From Alviniconcha marisindica (lineage: Eukaryota; Mollusca; Gastropoda; Provannidae): a stretch of 64,000 nucleotides of DNA. A model generated the notes under the pieces. It saw only the letters and a list, made by a program, of their open reading frames with translations, was not told the DNA's origin and made no database searches. Location of the stretch: positions 332,001 to 396,000 of the forward strand of contig JABMCL010000767.1 in NCBI GenBank assembly GCA_018857735.1, written 5' to 3'. Shown piece after piece: positions 19,801-27,822 of this stretch (the stretch's first letter is position 1; the number at the start of each line of letters is the position of its first letter). The translations under genes were made by a program, and so were the position numbers.

Positions 19801-22249
19801 CTCTGTCAGAATCACCAGGTATAGCAGTCCCCTCTGTCAGAATCACCAGGTATAGCAGTTCCCGCTGTCAGAATCACCAGGTATAGCAGTCCACGCTGTC
19901 AGAATCACCAGGTATAGCAGTCCCCATTGTCAGAATCACCAGGTATAGCAGTCCCCACTGTCAGAATCACCAGGTATAGCAGTCCCCACTGTCAGAATCA
20001 CCAGGTATAGCAGTCCCCACTGTCAGAATCACCAGGTATAGCAGTCCCCACTGTCAGAATCACCAGGTATAGCAGTCCCCACCGTCAGAATCACCAGGTA
20101 TAGCAATTTACACTGTCAGAATCACCAGGTATAGCAATTTTCTTTGACAGTAAGAATGTTTACCTGTCTTCCTCAGCTCTTTTCTGATGTTTCTGGGCCG
20201 CCCGTTCAATGGGAAGCAACTGTCCAGAAAGAAGAACAAGGTCAAGTCAGAAGCGAAAGTGAAGACTGGAAACAAGGCTAACATTAGAAGCAATGGTGAA
20301 GAAATATTTCAAACAAGGGCAAGTAAAACTGACATTAAGGATGAATACAATTACTTTCACAGTACAAGTGTCATTGTTTCAGACTTCACAGTCCTTTATA
20401 ACCCACGCTGTTACTAGGGCTTGGTGAATACTCCTGTCCCGGTGATTTCATAACCCATGCTCAAAATATTCTTGTCCATACTGGCATATATGTCATGGGT
20501 GCTTTCATATGTGTCATGGGTGCTTTCATGTGTCATGGGTGCTTTCATATGTATCATGGGTGCTTTCATATGTATCATGGTGTGCTTTCATTTACATGTA
20601 TGTAATATAACCCATATTTGGACTTGGTAAGTATTCCTGTCATCATGTTGTGACCGATTTTATAACCAATACTTGACTTTAGTCAATATCCCCACCAAAC
20701 TTCCAAACAGAATATTTCATAATTTTATAGTGCTGAACGTTTCTCCATCAAACATTGTTATAGAATATTTCATAATGCTGAATGTTTTTTCCACCAAACA
20801 TCATTTCAGAGCATTTCATAATTTTATAGAGCTGAAATATTTGGACCTCAGAACTCCAGCAGGAAACAAATGGCACTAACCTCCCCTTTGTCACTGTCCG
20901 ATTCATCGCTGCTTTCCACGTCACTCTCTTTTCCAGATGCTTCATCATCATCACTGTCATCTTCGTCGCCTTTCTCTTCATCATCATCATCATCATCATC
21001 ACTGTCTGGTTCATCATAGCTCTCCACGTCGTTCTCTCCTCCAGTCTCCCCATCTTCACTGCTGTCATCTTCATCATCATCATCATCACTGTCTTCTGCT
21101 TTAACCCCATGTTCAGCTTCCACGTCCTCAATGGCATCTTGGCTGCCATCCATCTGAAACACAGACAATGCCGTCACACATTTTGTCATTGACATCTTGG
21201 CTTCCAAAAGTCTTTTATGGATCAGATGAAATTTACTAACTTGTAGTTTCACAACCATTTGATGTTGCTGTGACCTTGGAACAAGCAACCGGAGTGGGTA
21301 AGCTTCACCAGCACTAACACTACACTAGCAGCAGCACATCATGCAAAGTTGGACAGTTTTCACAGTTACGATTTATTTGATATTTTCTGAGGAAACTGCA
21401 ACTTGTCCAGATGGCTCGACTGCTAACCAGATGCCCCAACGGCACATTACATAGACTTATATTTTTCATCACTACAGATTGAAATACCTAGACTCATATT
21501 TTTCATCACTACAGATACCTAGACTCATATTTTTCATCACTACAGATTGAAATACCTAGACTCACATTTTTCATCACTAAATTAGTAAATACATACTCAC
21601 ATTTTTCATCAAATGTTACAGATTAAAATACATACTCACATTTTTCATCACTAGAGATTAAAATACACAGACTCACATTTCTCATCATTTTTCACCAGTC
21701 ACAAACAGTCCGACTGCAAATACGTTACACTGTTTATTGCAGTATTGGTTTAGCTTGCTGAAAACTTACAATTGCAAATGGCAAAGATGGCCCTGAATGA
21801 CAGAATGTAAACCTGTACTGAAGAAAATAATCACCTTCCCTGTCAGTTTTAGTCCGTCAGTCTGTCATCAGCTGATGACAAGCTGTGGCCAGTGACCAAG
21901 GTATTTCAGTTTTAGTCCATCAGTCTGTCATCAGCTGATGATAAGCCGTGGCCAGTGACCAAGGTATTTCAGTTTTAGTCCGTCAGTCTGTCATCAGCTG
22001 ATGATAAGCCGTGGCCAGTGACCAAGGTATTTCAGTTTTAGTCCGTCAGTCTGTCATCAGCTGATGATAAGCCGTGGCCGTGGCCAGTGACCTGATGATA
22101 AGCCGTGGCCAGTGACCAGAGCGGAGAGCAAGGTACGCACCAGATCACTGTCCGTGTCCTCCAGGGAATCCTCCTCCTCCTCCACCACCGCCGGCGTCGG
22201 TGCAGGCTTGGCGCCCGCCTTCTTCTTCTGCTGGCCAGCGAACCTGGGC
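4455..22249 (-). CDS. NOP2: NOP2/NSUN1, nucleolar rRNA cytosine-5 methyltransferase (first exon not found)
   Basis: NOP2 makes 5-methylcytosine in large-subunit rRNA with S-adenosylmethionine and is needed for 60S ribosome maturation in the nucleolus. Fifteen visible coding exons (v1-v15) join in phase to about 708 residues; the human protein is somewhat over 800. Residues below count from v1. Order: basic and acidic N-terminal region (v1-v4, about 1-174); NOP2-type helical linker (v5-v6); RNA-binding and Rossmann methyltransferase core (v7-v14). SAM motif [10 protein letters not shown], is at about 336-344, motif [10 protein letters not shown] at about 404-411 (Cys407), and motif VI YSTCS has the predicted catalytic Cys461. 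A lysine-rich nucleolar tail follows (v15, about 538-708). Exons v7-v13 match human NOP2 almost codon for codon, for example [20 protein letters not shown]. Introns hold many minisatellites. The start-codon exon should lie upstream of 22249; I could not identify it. Confidence 0.93.
5210..5460. repeat. ~25-bp purine-rich minisatellite in the last NOP2 intron
   Basis: About ten imperfect copies of a unit with AACTGAGGAAGAAAAACAGA. On the NOP2 strand this is a long pyrimidine-rich tract (CTTCCTCAGTTG...) and contains several CTCAG acceptor-like words between the real donor at 5509 and acceptor at 4970. Confidence 0.8.
5510..5631 (-). CDS. NOP2: NOP2 exon v14
   Basis: It starts after TTTGCAG and ends at G|GTCAGT (phase 1). 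It encodes [20 protein letters not shown] followed by [20 protein letters not shown]. This is the conserved NOP2 segment at the end of the methyltransferase fold, where the human protein has RRFYPHTHNMDGFFIAKFKK. Confidence 0.93.
5945..6012. mobile_element. Solo half of a MITE-like element
   Basis: GTGAGGGTAACCGTAGACAA, then CAGGTCTCTG and ATTACCTCCCTTG, match the right arm of the inverted-repeat element at 23570-23816. It lies in NOP2 intron DNA between v13 and v14. Only one arm is present. Confidence 0.5.
6130..6775. repeat. Poly-C tract and 21-24 bp minisatellite in NOP2 intron
   Basis: A C-rich run at about 6130-6165 is followed by about 27 copies of a unit built on CTGCTCTGTCATCATCATCT. 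It ends about 50 bp before the donor of v13. On the NOP2 strand it is purine-rich. Confidence 0.85.
6827..6924 (-). CDS. NOP2: NOP2 exon v13
   Basis: It starts after GTCACCAG and ends at AA|GTAAGT (phase 2). It encodes [20 protein letters not shown] then [12 protein letters not shown], nearly identical to human NOP2 ([24 protein letters not shown]). Its acceptor and first ~27 nt have been amplified into the intron on its right. Confidence 0.95.
6905..7465. repeat. ~50-bp minisatellite carrying the v13 splice acceptor
   Basis: About eleven tandem units. On the minus strand each reads TTTGTCACCAG followed by a version of the first codons of v13. Most internal units have GTAGACAACAAGTGGGTGAT, three nt shorter than the exon. 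The outermost unit (about 7435-7465) keeps the full exon-like length. The array is therefore an amplified intron-exon junction. Confidence 0.85.
7485..7885. repeat. CA-rich ~50-bp repeat
   Basis: Imperfect tandem units with ACACATACCTATCTGCACCT and interspersed (CA)n runs. This is intron DNA of NOP2. Confidence 0.75.
7955..8895. repeat. ~40-bp minisatellites carrying the v12 splice donor
   Basis: There are two related blocks (about 7955-8600 and 8620-8895). On the minus strand units contain ATCATGGTGAGTA or TTATGGTGAGTACA. The real end of v12 is ATCATG|GTGAGTACA, so the last exon bases and the donor are inside the unit. About twenty copies are visible; some have a damaged donor. Confidence 0.8.
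8894..9016 (-). CDS. NOP2: NOP2 exon v12 with catalytic motif VI
   Basis: It starts after TTGCCAG and ends at ATG|GTGAGT, phase 0 at both ends (41 codons). It encodes [20 protein letters not shown] and ends in [13 protein letters not shown]. In the RsmB/NSUN family the TCS cysteine is the nucleophile that attacks C6 of the target cytosine. Confidence 0.95.
9085..9205. repeat. Short tandem repeat upstream of v12
   Basis: About six copies of CCTGTCCTGTTACCAAAGTC-like units, alternating long and short, about 70 bp upstream of the v12 acceptor on the minus strand. No splice-site word of the exon is included. Confidence 0.75.
9342..9431 (-). CDS. NOP2: NOP2 exon v11 with motif IV
   Basis: Thirty codons, phase 0, with acceptor TTTTCAG and donor AAG|GTCAGT. 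It encodes [20 protein letters not shown], then PAVKMSK. The PCS cysteine is the second conserved cysteine of m5C methyltransferases, needed to resolve the covalent RNA intermediate in studied members. Confidence 0.95.
9450..9940. repeat. ~30-45 bp minisatellite carrying the v10 splice donor
   Basis: On the minus strand units contain CATCTTCCCCAAGGTCAG or close variants. The real end of v10 is GCCTTCCCCAAG|GTCAGT. About twelve donor-bearing copies lie in the v10-v11 intron, downstream of the true donor. Confidence 0.8.
10027..10166 (-). CDS. NOP2: NOP2 exon v10
   Basis: It starts after GCTTTCAG with split codon G|CT and ends at AAG|GTCAGT. It encodes [20 protein letters not shown], then [20 protein letters not shown] and ARAFPK. 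This is Rossmann motifs II-III of NOP2 (human MKNTGVILANDANAERLK). Confidence 0.95.
10145..10985. repeat. ~48-bp minisatellite carrying the v10 splice acceptor and 19 nt of exon
   Basis: About seventeen units. On the minus strand each reads GGTTATGCTTTCAG followed by CTGCGCTGATGAAGAACTC, identical to the acceptor and first 19 nt of v10, with substitutions spread among copies. The array abuts the exon directly. Confidence 0.9.
11120..11945. repeat. ~60-bp minisatellite carrying the v9 splice donor and 19 nt of exon
   Basis: About thirteen units. On the minus strand each contains GGCAAGTCTTCCTACATAG followed by GTGAGTGTGGAGTTGTC, the exact end of v9 and its donor. Many units also carry a (TA)n insertion. 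The array abuts the exon. Confidence 0.9.
11924..12064 (-). CDS. NOP2: NOP2 exon v9 with SAM motif I
   Basis: It starts after GCTGACAG and ends at ATAG|GTGAGT (phase 1). It encodes [20 protein letters not shown], then [20 protein letters not shown] and GKSSYI. The CAAPGGK loop binds S-adenosylmethionine. Very close to the human protein. Confidence 0.96.
   Translation of the reverse strand: MPHRSTWRVTTCCRGGPASCPSWRWLRRRRSASWTCAPLLAASLPT
12065..12510. repeat. ~26-bp minisatellite derived from the v9 acceptor
   Basis: About seventeen units with ACACAGGTAAACACTGGCAC. On the minus strand they read ACCTGTGTTGACGGTGCCA, against ACCTGTGCTGACAG|GTGCCA at the true acceptor. In most copies the AG is replaced by CG or TG, so the splice site is disabled. 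Confidence 0.85.
12628..12672 (-). pseudogene. Duplicated 3' fragment of NOP2 exon v8 with donor
   Basis: About 40 bp match the end of v8 and its donor (GTCATCTTTGAGAGCCAAGT then GCCTGTTGGTCAGTTTTC). It lies about 500 bp downstream of the real exon, within the same intron. It has no acceptor of its own and is a single copy, not an array. Confidence 0.75.
13151..13238 (-). CDS. NOP2: NOP2 exon v8
   Basis: It starts after CTGTTGCAG and ends at GTTG|GTCAGT (phase 1). It encodes [20 protein letters not shown], then VIFESQVPV (human ALINRGVNLDPLGKWSKTGL). Part of the RNA-binding region ahead of the Rossmann fold. Confidence 0.95.
13255..14480. repeat. 28-bp minisatellite, about 44 copies
   Basis: A very homogeneous array of a unit with AGTCAGCACTAGACATCTCC in the NOP2 v7-v8 intron, starting about 20 bp upstream of the v8 acceptor. 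Variants lacking one or two bases recur, which suggests spread of variant units. The unit shares only GCTGACTGT with the acceptor region. Confidence 0.95.
14481..14960. repeat. ~95-bp higher-order repeat and degenerate 28-bp units
   Basis: Three copies of a longer unit (CTTCGCCCTGATATAACTGC ... GTTTACTTACTTAC) contain a 28-bp-type unit. They are followed by increasingly diverged single units to about 15090. Confidence 0.8.
15353..15442 (-). CDS. NOP2: NOP2 exon v7
   Basis: Thirty codons, phase 0, with acceptor CTCCACAG and donor CAG|GTTAGT. It encodes [20 protein letters not shown], then [10 protein letters not shown], essentially the human sequence ([27 protein letters not shown]). Confidence 0.96.
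15640..16275. repeat. ~36-bp minisatellite in NOP2 intron
   Basis: About seventeen copies of a unit with TGTTGAGATGTACTGTCAAT. No exon boundary word is contained. Confidence 0.85.
16417..16519 (-). CDS. NOP2: NOP2 exon v6
   Basis: It starts after ATCTGCAG with split codon AG|A (Arg) and ends at GAT|GTGAGT. It encodes [20 protein letters not shown], then [14 protein letters not shown]. It matches the human helical linker (LKKDLAIYYSYGDFLLGKLM). Confidence 0.93.
17255..17520. repeat. 50-bp tandem repeat, five copies
   Basis: Five nearly identical units with GCTAATGACCATGCTCTGCT. A diverged relative, CCTATGACCATGCTGTACTC, sits at the donor of v5 (about 17640), so the array may be seeded from donor-flanking DNA. 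Confidence 0.85.
17662..17755 (-). CDS. NOP2: NOP2 exon v5 (after the AT-AC intron)
   Basis: It follows a U12-type acceptor (GGTAC). With the preceding G, the first codons read [16 protein letters not shown], aligning without gaps to human DAQAPDLQRVHKRIQD. It ends at AG|GTGAGT (phase 2). Confidence 0.88.
17756..18571 (-). other. NOP2: U12-type AT-AC intron of NOP2
   Basis: The minus strand begins ATATCCTT directly after AAAGAAG at 18572, the exact U12 5' splice consensus. TCCTTGAC at 17771-17764 fits the U12 branch consensus, with its A nine nt before the terminal AC (17757-17756). There is no long pyrimidine tract before the acceptor, as expected for this class. Using these sites keeps the frame and aligns [13 protein letters not shown] with human MEQDAQAPDLQRV. 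From established knowledge, human NOP2 (p120/NOL1) has the classic AT-AC intron. Confidence 0.88.
18145..18530. repeat. ~25-bp minisatellite inside the AT-AC intron
   Basis: About fifteen units. On the minus strand each reads TTTTCTCTGTCAGTGGGGCT, a pyrimidine tract ending in CAG, which resembles a U2-type 3' splice site. The block starts about 35 nt inside the intron. All three frames stay open across it because of the unit composition; it is not a coding gene. Confidence 0.85.
18572..18657 (-). CDS. NOP2: NOP2 exon v4 (before the AT-AC intron)
   Basis: It starts after GTCTTGCAG with split codon AG|T (Ser) and ends AAAGAAG|ATATCC (phase 1). It encodes [20 protein letters not shown], then SGQEVEKE. 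The human counterpart is GLQINVDEEPFVLPPAGEME. Confidence 0.88.
18672..20140. repeat. ~31-bp minisatellite, about 46 copies
   Basis: This array fills the v3-v4 intron of NOP2. The unit contains GTCAGAATCACCAGGTATAG. On the minus strand CTATACCTGGTGA occurs in each unit and also about 30 nt upstream of the real v4 acceptor, so the array starts from acceptor-flanking DNA. Internal variants differ in the number of T or C after the CCCC. Confidence 0.95.
20164..20219 (-). CDS. NOP2: NOP2 exon v3
   Basis: It starts after TCTGGACAG and ends at AG|GTAAAC (phase 2). It encodes [18 protein letters not shown]. The LLPIERAA block is a NOP2 signature also found in the human protein ([15 protein letters not shown]). 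Confidence 0.92.
20480..20600. repeat. ~24-bp repeat
   Basis: Five copies of a unit with TGTCATGGGTGCTTTCATAT in the v2-v3 intron of NOP2. Confidence 0.75.
20881..21153 (-). CDS. NOP2: NOP2 exon v2: acidic region
   Basis: It starts after GTTTCAG and ends at GAG|GTTAGT, 91 codons, phase 0. It encodes an Asp/Glu/Ser-rich stretch ([14 protein letters not shown], then repeated SDDDD and EDDS runs). An acidic block just before LLPIERAA is also present in human NOP2. The SD/SE clusters are likely casein kinase II sites; that is an inference. Confidence 0.88.
21435..21695. repeat. ~38-bp degenerate repeat
   Basis: About six copies of a unit with ACTCATATTTTTCATCACTA in the v1-v2 intron of NOP2. 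Confidence 0.75.
21850..22120. repeat. ~62-bp tandem repeat next to the v1 donor
   Basis: Four units with TTTTAGTCCGTCAGTCTGTC and GATGATAAGCCGTGGCCAGT. The word GCCAGTGACC continues to within about 25 bp of the v1 donor, so the unit derives from donor-flanking intron DNA. Confidence 0.85.
22141..22249 (-). CDS. NOP2: NOP2 exon v1 (most upstream exon found)
   Basis: It starts after GTGTTTTAG and ends at CTG|GTGCGT, phase 2 to 0. It encodes [20 protein letters not shown], then [17 protein letters not shown] basic then acidic composition is right for the NOP2 N-terminal region, and it joins v2 in frame. There is no direct sequence match to human here, so the call rests on frame, splice sites and composition. 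Confidence 0.72.
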
Positions 22250-22284
22250 CTAAAACACACCATTCCAACTCACTGGAGCCATTT

Positions 22285-22333
22285 TAAATAACATATATAT
22301 ATATTATTATATATATATATATATATATATAAT

Positions 22334-22367
<34 letters not shown>

Positions 22368-22420
22368 AACAGGTCAACTATATATATAATACTATATATA
22401 TATACACACACACAACAGGT
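22285..22420. repeat. (TA)n microsatellite
   Basis: Nearly pure TA dinucleotides, interrupted by a short duplicated AACAGGTCAAC segment. Confidence 0.9.
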
Positions 22421-23568
22421 CAACAACCATTATTACAACAAGGTATGACGAGCACACTAGGCTTGAAAATTAACGTGATTCTACATCACCCAAGTGGATG
22501 ATGCATAATATTGTATATAATAAAATAATATATTTTATACAGTTGTGCCATACAAGGCAATACCACTTAGGCAATATCAGTGTGGTTATGAACATATAAA
22601 ATAATCCTGCATTAGTGACAGTACCCATAACATACACACACACACGCACACTAGCCAGAATATAAGACAAATTTATTAATCCATTACGGAAATTAGATGA
22701 TCTGCCAGTGCCATAAAACTTACTTTTATTATAATAACACTTTGCACATGTATGTTCTCAGTCTCACTCTTCCAAATTACAATCTATTTGCACAAAAGCT
22801 GCCTCCCATTCACTCCTCCATTTTATTTTGACCCCTGCTTCATCATCCCTGTATCTCCGTCTCTTGCCGCTGCGTGTTGTGTTTATCTGCCTGCTAGTTG
22901 GTTGTGTGAGAATGGCCATTGGAACGAATGACTGCAGCTATCATGAAGTCTTAGTACTCTTACTACGGCAAATCCTACACATGCTGCTTCCCTGCAGATG
23001 AATGTGTCTATCGTCAAAATTCAGGTCTGTGTGGTGTGTCTCGTCAGCCAGAATTGTCCTCAGTTTGTTTGTCGTGAGCTGATGGCTGTCTGTGCTTTCT
23101 TGCCTTCTCCCCATGCCCACCACTGTGACTACACCGTGAAATACAGTAATAGACTAATACGTACTGCTTTTGTCTGCTCAGCTTTGTTTTCTTGTCTGCT
23201 ATCTTATCTAGATCTGAAACAGTGGTAGAAAAAGGTATATTATTAATAAACATCAACATACCAATCTCTTGTGAAATTGCAAGTGAAATTATTGACAATA
23301 GTGACAAACATTGAATCATTTGATTAAAAAAATATAAATAAAAATAGTCTGCAAATCAATGGAACAGTTAGTTATATGGGACAAACATAACAAAGATACC
23401 AAACACAGTACAATTAAGAATACTAACTAACCACAACTCTTGCCTGAAGACACCGTCACTAACAGTAACACTACTAATTTCCTAAAATGTTTAAATAAAA
23501 AGCGAAAATGGCCACAGGCAGGAGGAAGGCCGCTAGGTCAGACGTGCTTTTGCTAATTTCGGAACCAA
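22421..23568. other. No recognisable gene; upstream region of NOP2
   Basis: AT-rich, without tandem arrays. The NOP2 first exon and promoter should lie here or farther right, up to about 31000. A short minus-strand frame at 22941-23123 begins near ATGGGGAGAAGGCAAG, but it neither resembles the NOP2 N-terminus nor shows a phase-2 donor I trust. Confidence 0.4.
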
Positions 23569-23818
23569 CACACAAGGGAGGTAATTATCCCTTAACAGAT
23601 ATCACCCAAACACAACCACAGACCTGAGTTGCCTATATGCATGTAAATTATACAAGGTATTGTAGGAATAGGAATAGCTATATGTACCTCTGGTGCAGTT
23701 TATGTACCTTGTATTTACATGCATGCCAAGTGAGAGTTACCGTAGGTGACTTAGGTCATTGTTGTTGTGTTTGTGTGACATCTTTCAAATCTGATCACTA
23801 ATTACTTCCCTTGTGTTA
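23569..23818. mobile_element. MITE-like inverted-repeat element
   Basis: The left arm starts ACACAAGGGAGGTAATTATC and the right arm ends ACTAATTACTTCCCTTGTGT. The arms (about 23570-23660 and 23705-23816) pair imperfectly through TTTACATGCAT, CAGGTC/GTAGGTGAC and CAAACACAACCAC segments. There is no coding capacity, as expected for a non-autonomous foldback element. A solo arm is at 5945-6012. Confidence 0.6.
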
Positions 23819-24224
23819 AAGGAAAAGTTCTACACTTTGCAGGCTAAACACATCCTGAGCTTGGCACAGGTTAAAAGAACATGAACTGCAGGTAAAACAA
23901 AAATTGCGACTGAATGCGCCGTGGGTTTTATATCGATTTCCTAAGGCTAAGGAGACATTTTTGGACACTATCACTAACATTACAAATACAATGCATTTGT
24001 TGTTTCGTGAGCTCATTTCTGCATTGCATGCCCGTTTCCGGTGTTTCATTCTGATGTCATCTAAATGTCTTTGGCAACACGGACAGAACACTGGGAAGCT
24101 CTCAGTCTCAGTCTTGCATGCAGGTCACAGAGGAAATCTATGCACATGGCTTAGATCATTTTCATCGTCAACTGTTTCTATGTCCATGGAGTGGATTCTT
24201 GATGACATGTTACAGCATTGTTAA

Positions 24225-24270
24225 AAATAAATAAATATATATAATATATATTATTTATATATTATATATA
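24225..24270. repeat. AT-rich microsatellite
   Basis: A short run of AAATAAATATATATAATATA and related TA steps. Confidence 0.7.
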
Positions 24271-25384
24271 TATAAAAAATGTCACTCCATGAGAAAACAT
24301 GTTGTCTAACTCAGAAAACCTACTGAGACAGAGGAAAAATTTGATCATTAGCTAGTCATAGTCATAGATGATAGAGTCATCAGTGGTCAGGGAACTATTT
24401 TCTCTTGTGATGTCAGCAATTTGTGTGTGGATCAGAGGTTACCAGGACTGTTTACCACATGGCTAAAGTTTTCGTCTACTGCTGTGTTCTTACCACAGTG
24501 GATTCGCAGGGATCAATTCCACTTTATCTTGCTGTTAACATTAAACTTATACTTTTCTTTGTAGATTAGCATTGTATGCTTGTATGAGATTGTAATTTGG
24601 GTTGCCTTTGTTGATTTTATTGCGTTTTAGCTTTACAATTTCATCTGAAGCCAAAATGGTGGACTACTGAAGTAACCAGCTGCAAGAGTGCGTGTTTGTT
24701 GAGTTTTATGAGCATAACAACTATGACCAGTATCTCGCAAAAGACTAATTTGTAAAGTTTGTCTCAGGATGAACCTCCTCAAATTATTCTTCTGTGTGAA
24801 GGGGTAGGTGTTTAGGTAGCAATCTATGACACCTGTGCAACTTTGGCTATGTTACGCTTGATGCACGCACACAAGCATTGGTAGACAGTCGGGTTGTGCC
24901 ACTACCACTTACAGTGTACCAACACCATCCATGCACTAACCCTCTCTAAGTCTAAGTCTTATGCTTGGTGTTTTATGGTAAAGTTAGCTGACAGATGAAA
25001 AAAATTATACAACGGACAAATCATGACTGAAATAGTGAAAGTAGTAAAACTAAAAGCAAAACAACTAAACTTCATATAAAAAATCAGGAAATCTAATAGT
25101 ATTACAGTAACAGTAATATTAACTTTATTATATAAATAATTAAAGCACTCAGTACTGTCTGAGTGGACTGTGTTGTTGTCTTAGTGGTACCACTACCAGG
25201 CTATGAATGATATTTCTTGGAAGAAAGGAGTGCCTGTATTGTCTTGTGTTGCAATGTAGCACTGTGTAGTGTCTGTGACTCTGTCACTGTTCTAGATACA
25301 GTTTTCTAAATTCTACTGGGTTACTGAAGACAAACTGACAAAGTCTGTTGTGTTGATTCTGAATCTGATTCTGAACTGACTTCT

Positions 25385-25690
25385 TTGTTTCTGGGCAGTC
25401 AGAAATGTATCTGTGGAGAGTGCAAAAGACAAATTTGTTCAACAAAATTCCCAGACTTTACAGTAAGAAACATCATAGACAGACAAGCAGCCGTGAACTG
25501 CAGACCTTTCCTAGACCTAGTGCCCCACTCAATACCGAGCGGTACAACTGGAACAGTGAATCGTGTTTCGTCCGCATGGCCGGCCACCACCGACTGGAAT
25601 CACCTCAGTGACGACCAGGTAAACCTGAAGGTCCTCACGCTTAAGGACTTCAAGCGACTGACTGCCACACCAAGCACCATCTAAGATCTA
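25385..25690 (+). pseudogene. Possible remnant of a non-LTR retrotransposon reverse transcriptase C-terminus
   Basis: An open frame ends RVSSAWPATTDWNHLSDDQV then NLKVLTLKDFKRLTATPSTI and a stop. The pattern W-x6-DWN-x-L-x2-x2-V...L..FK..L is common at the C-terminus of LINE reverse transcriptases in animals. No catalytic FADD-type motif is in the window, so at most this is a 5'-truncated copy. It could be coincidence. Confidence 0.35.
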
Positions 25691-26104
25691 ACTCACTCGC
25701 CGGAACTCTCCTCCCAACCTCAAGTTAGGTCCCGCGACGTCTGGAATAAAATCGAGACAGCAGGTTGGCCCGTACTTATGAATTGACAGAAACGAGTCAG
25801 TTAAAAACGGCAAATTTCAATCCAAGGGATAACTGACCTGGGTCCTTTTGTCTCTTTGCTTTTCGACCAGGCCCTGATGGAACTCTATCAAGTTGCCTCT
25901 TTCTCCCCATTGCTACAGACAACGTGCTCCTCGATCTCCAGTCAACACTCTCCCACGTGTGAGAACAACAGGAAGTCCCTCGCGTTTAGCAAAGGAAGTA
26001 GAAACGTCTTTGGTAGTTGTCGTAAAAGTAGTTTCGTTTCTCACACTCCAAGTATCGGTTTACGACATCCCTCTTTCACTGAACCAGAGATTGTTGTTGT
26101 TGTT

Positions 26105-26290
26105 GATCGCTTTTATATATAGCACTATTCTCCGCTCTCGGGCAGACTCACTGCGCTCTTGTTGCATGTGATTCTAATGATGATGTGGGGCTTAATGTTC
26201 TCAGATGTATTTTGAATATCCACCGAAGTGGTGCACTGTTTGTTTTTCACATGGTTGGTGCCATGTGAAACTGCTGCCGTCTCGGCGCAT
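26105..26290 (-). mobile_element. 5'-truncated SINE copy (same family as 27823-28265)
   Basis: The minus strand matches the 3' body of the SINE at 27823-28265: GGTGTACACA, GCGCCGAGACGG, CAGTTTCACATGGCACCA, CACCACTTCGGTGGATATTC, GAGCGCAGTGAGTCTGC. The tRNA-like head is missing, as usual for truncated SINE insertions. Confidence 0.7.
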
Positions 26291-27059
26291 TATGTGTACA
26301 CCATACAACCAATAATTATTCGTCTGAGAAAGAGAGGGAGAGACTGAGAGGGGAGGAGAGATTGGGGAGAGGGGGGCATATGTCACTGTGTGTCATTATT
26401 ATTAAACTATACAGACCGGCCAGTGTGGTGATCTGTGTGCAAGCCAGCACAGATGGGCATGGGGGTGGGTTTAGGTGGTGTAGCTATGTCAGTGTGGGGT
26501 GGGGGTGCAGGTTGTGTGTGTGTTCTGCCCATGTTGTGTAGGCCTCGGCCAGTATCCTGTGTGGTCAAGGTGATATATCCACACATTCAAAAAAGCCTGT
26601 GTCCCGTCTGATGTTGCTCTCCTTCCAGGTTCTTCCTTTCTGTCCATATTGCTGAAGTTCTTCGGTCATCCTGAGACAAGTAGACAGGACAGGCTGTAGC
26701 TGAAGCCAGTTATTACCTTCTCTCTGCTGTCTCAGATGGTCGGACAGAATGTCAGTGTCATTGCTGCAAACGCATCCCATTCTACAAACTTGATGAACCA
26801 CACAGGGCAAGCCAACAGAAAAATGGAGTCAGAGAGCACTTAAAAAGGGGAAAAATCAGTTACTTGTTCAACTGGACAGAAGATCTAAATATCTCAGATG
26901 TCAATGATCTCAGCATAGACTGTGCTGTCTTCCAGGTTGCTCCAGTCTACAATCGTTGGAGGAGAAAAGCTCTTTCAGAAGATGGCCATCTTTGACAGTT
27001 TTAGTACAGCAGTATAGCCACACCATGTGTTCGTTCTTGCCAGTTGGTCTCATGACCGT

Positions 27060-27535
27060 ATTCATTGTGTGATTTGGGGAGCATTGAAAATGTAATGATT
27101 GGTCTGAAGACAGTATTGACTGTGTGATTTGGGGAGCATTGAAAATGTAATGATTGGTCTGAAGACAGTATTGACTGTGATTTGGGGAGCATTGAAAATG
27201 TAATGATTGGTTTGAAGACAGTATTGACTGTGTGATTTGGGGAGCACTGACAATGTAATGATTGGTCTGAAGACAGTATTGACTGTGATTTGGAGAGCAC
27301 TGACAATGTAGTGATTGGTCTGAAGACAGTATTGACTGTGATTTGGGGAGCACTGACAATGTAGTGATTGGTCTGAAGACAGTATTGACTGTGTGATTTG
27401 GGGAGCACTGACAATGTAAGGATTGGTCTCAAGACAGTATTGATTGAGTGATTTTGGGGAGCACTGACATGTAATGATTGGTCTCAAGACAGTACTGGTT
27501 GTGTGATTTTGGGGAGCACTGACAGTGTAATGTTG
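27060..27535. repeat. ~55-bp minisatellite
   Basis: About nine copies of a unit with TGATTGGTCTGAAGACAGTA and GATTTGGGGAGCACTGACAA. Unlike most arrays here it does not sit beside a recognised exon. All three minus frames are open through it, which is an array effect. Confidence 0.9.
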
Positions 27536-27822
27536 ATGGACTGAAACTGCATAAGTGTGACTGTGAATAAAGAGAATTTGCAATGACCAATCTGTTGTCG
27601 TCCATCCACACACTCTCACCACATCGCACACGGTGACTCACTCCTTCTCTTGATACAGGAAAAATATTCAAATATCAACAAAAACAATTGTGGATTTGTT
27701 TAATAATTTAAAACAGGCACAAAACAACAGGATCGCACAAAAGGCTATTTTTGTTCAGTTGGATCTTCGCACTCTTTAACCTTCATACTACTGGGATTTG
27801 TGCCACTAGTACACCTGGGGGC

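Noticed and set aside
13255..20140. Regular short repeats that might suggest CRISPR arrays
   Set aside because: Units are directly adjacent with no unique spacers, and the context is spliced eukaryotic genes.
22941..23123. Candidate NOP2 first exon starting MGRRQES
   Set aside because: The first residues look suggestive, but the rest does not resemble the basic NOP2 N-terminus and no convincing phase-2 donor follows.
23508..23630. Short plus-strand frame starting MATGRRKAARSD behind an AAAATGGCC word
   Set aside because: It runs into the MITE-like element and stops after about 39 codons. No conserved protein is recognised.
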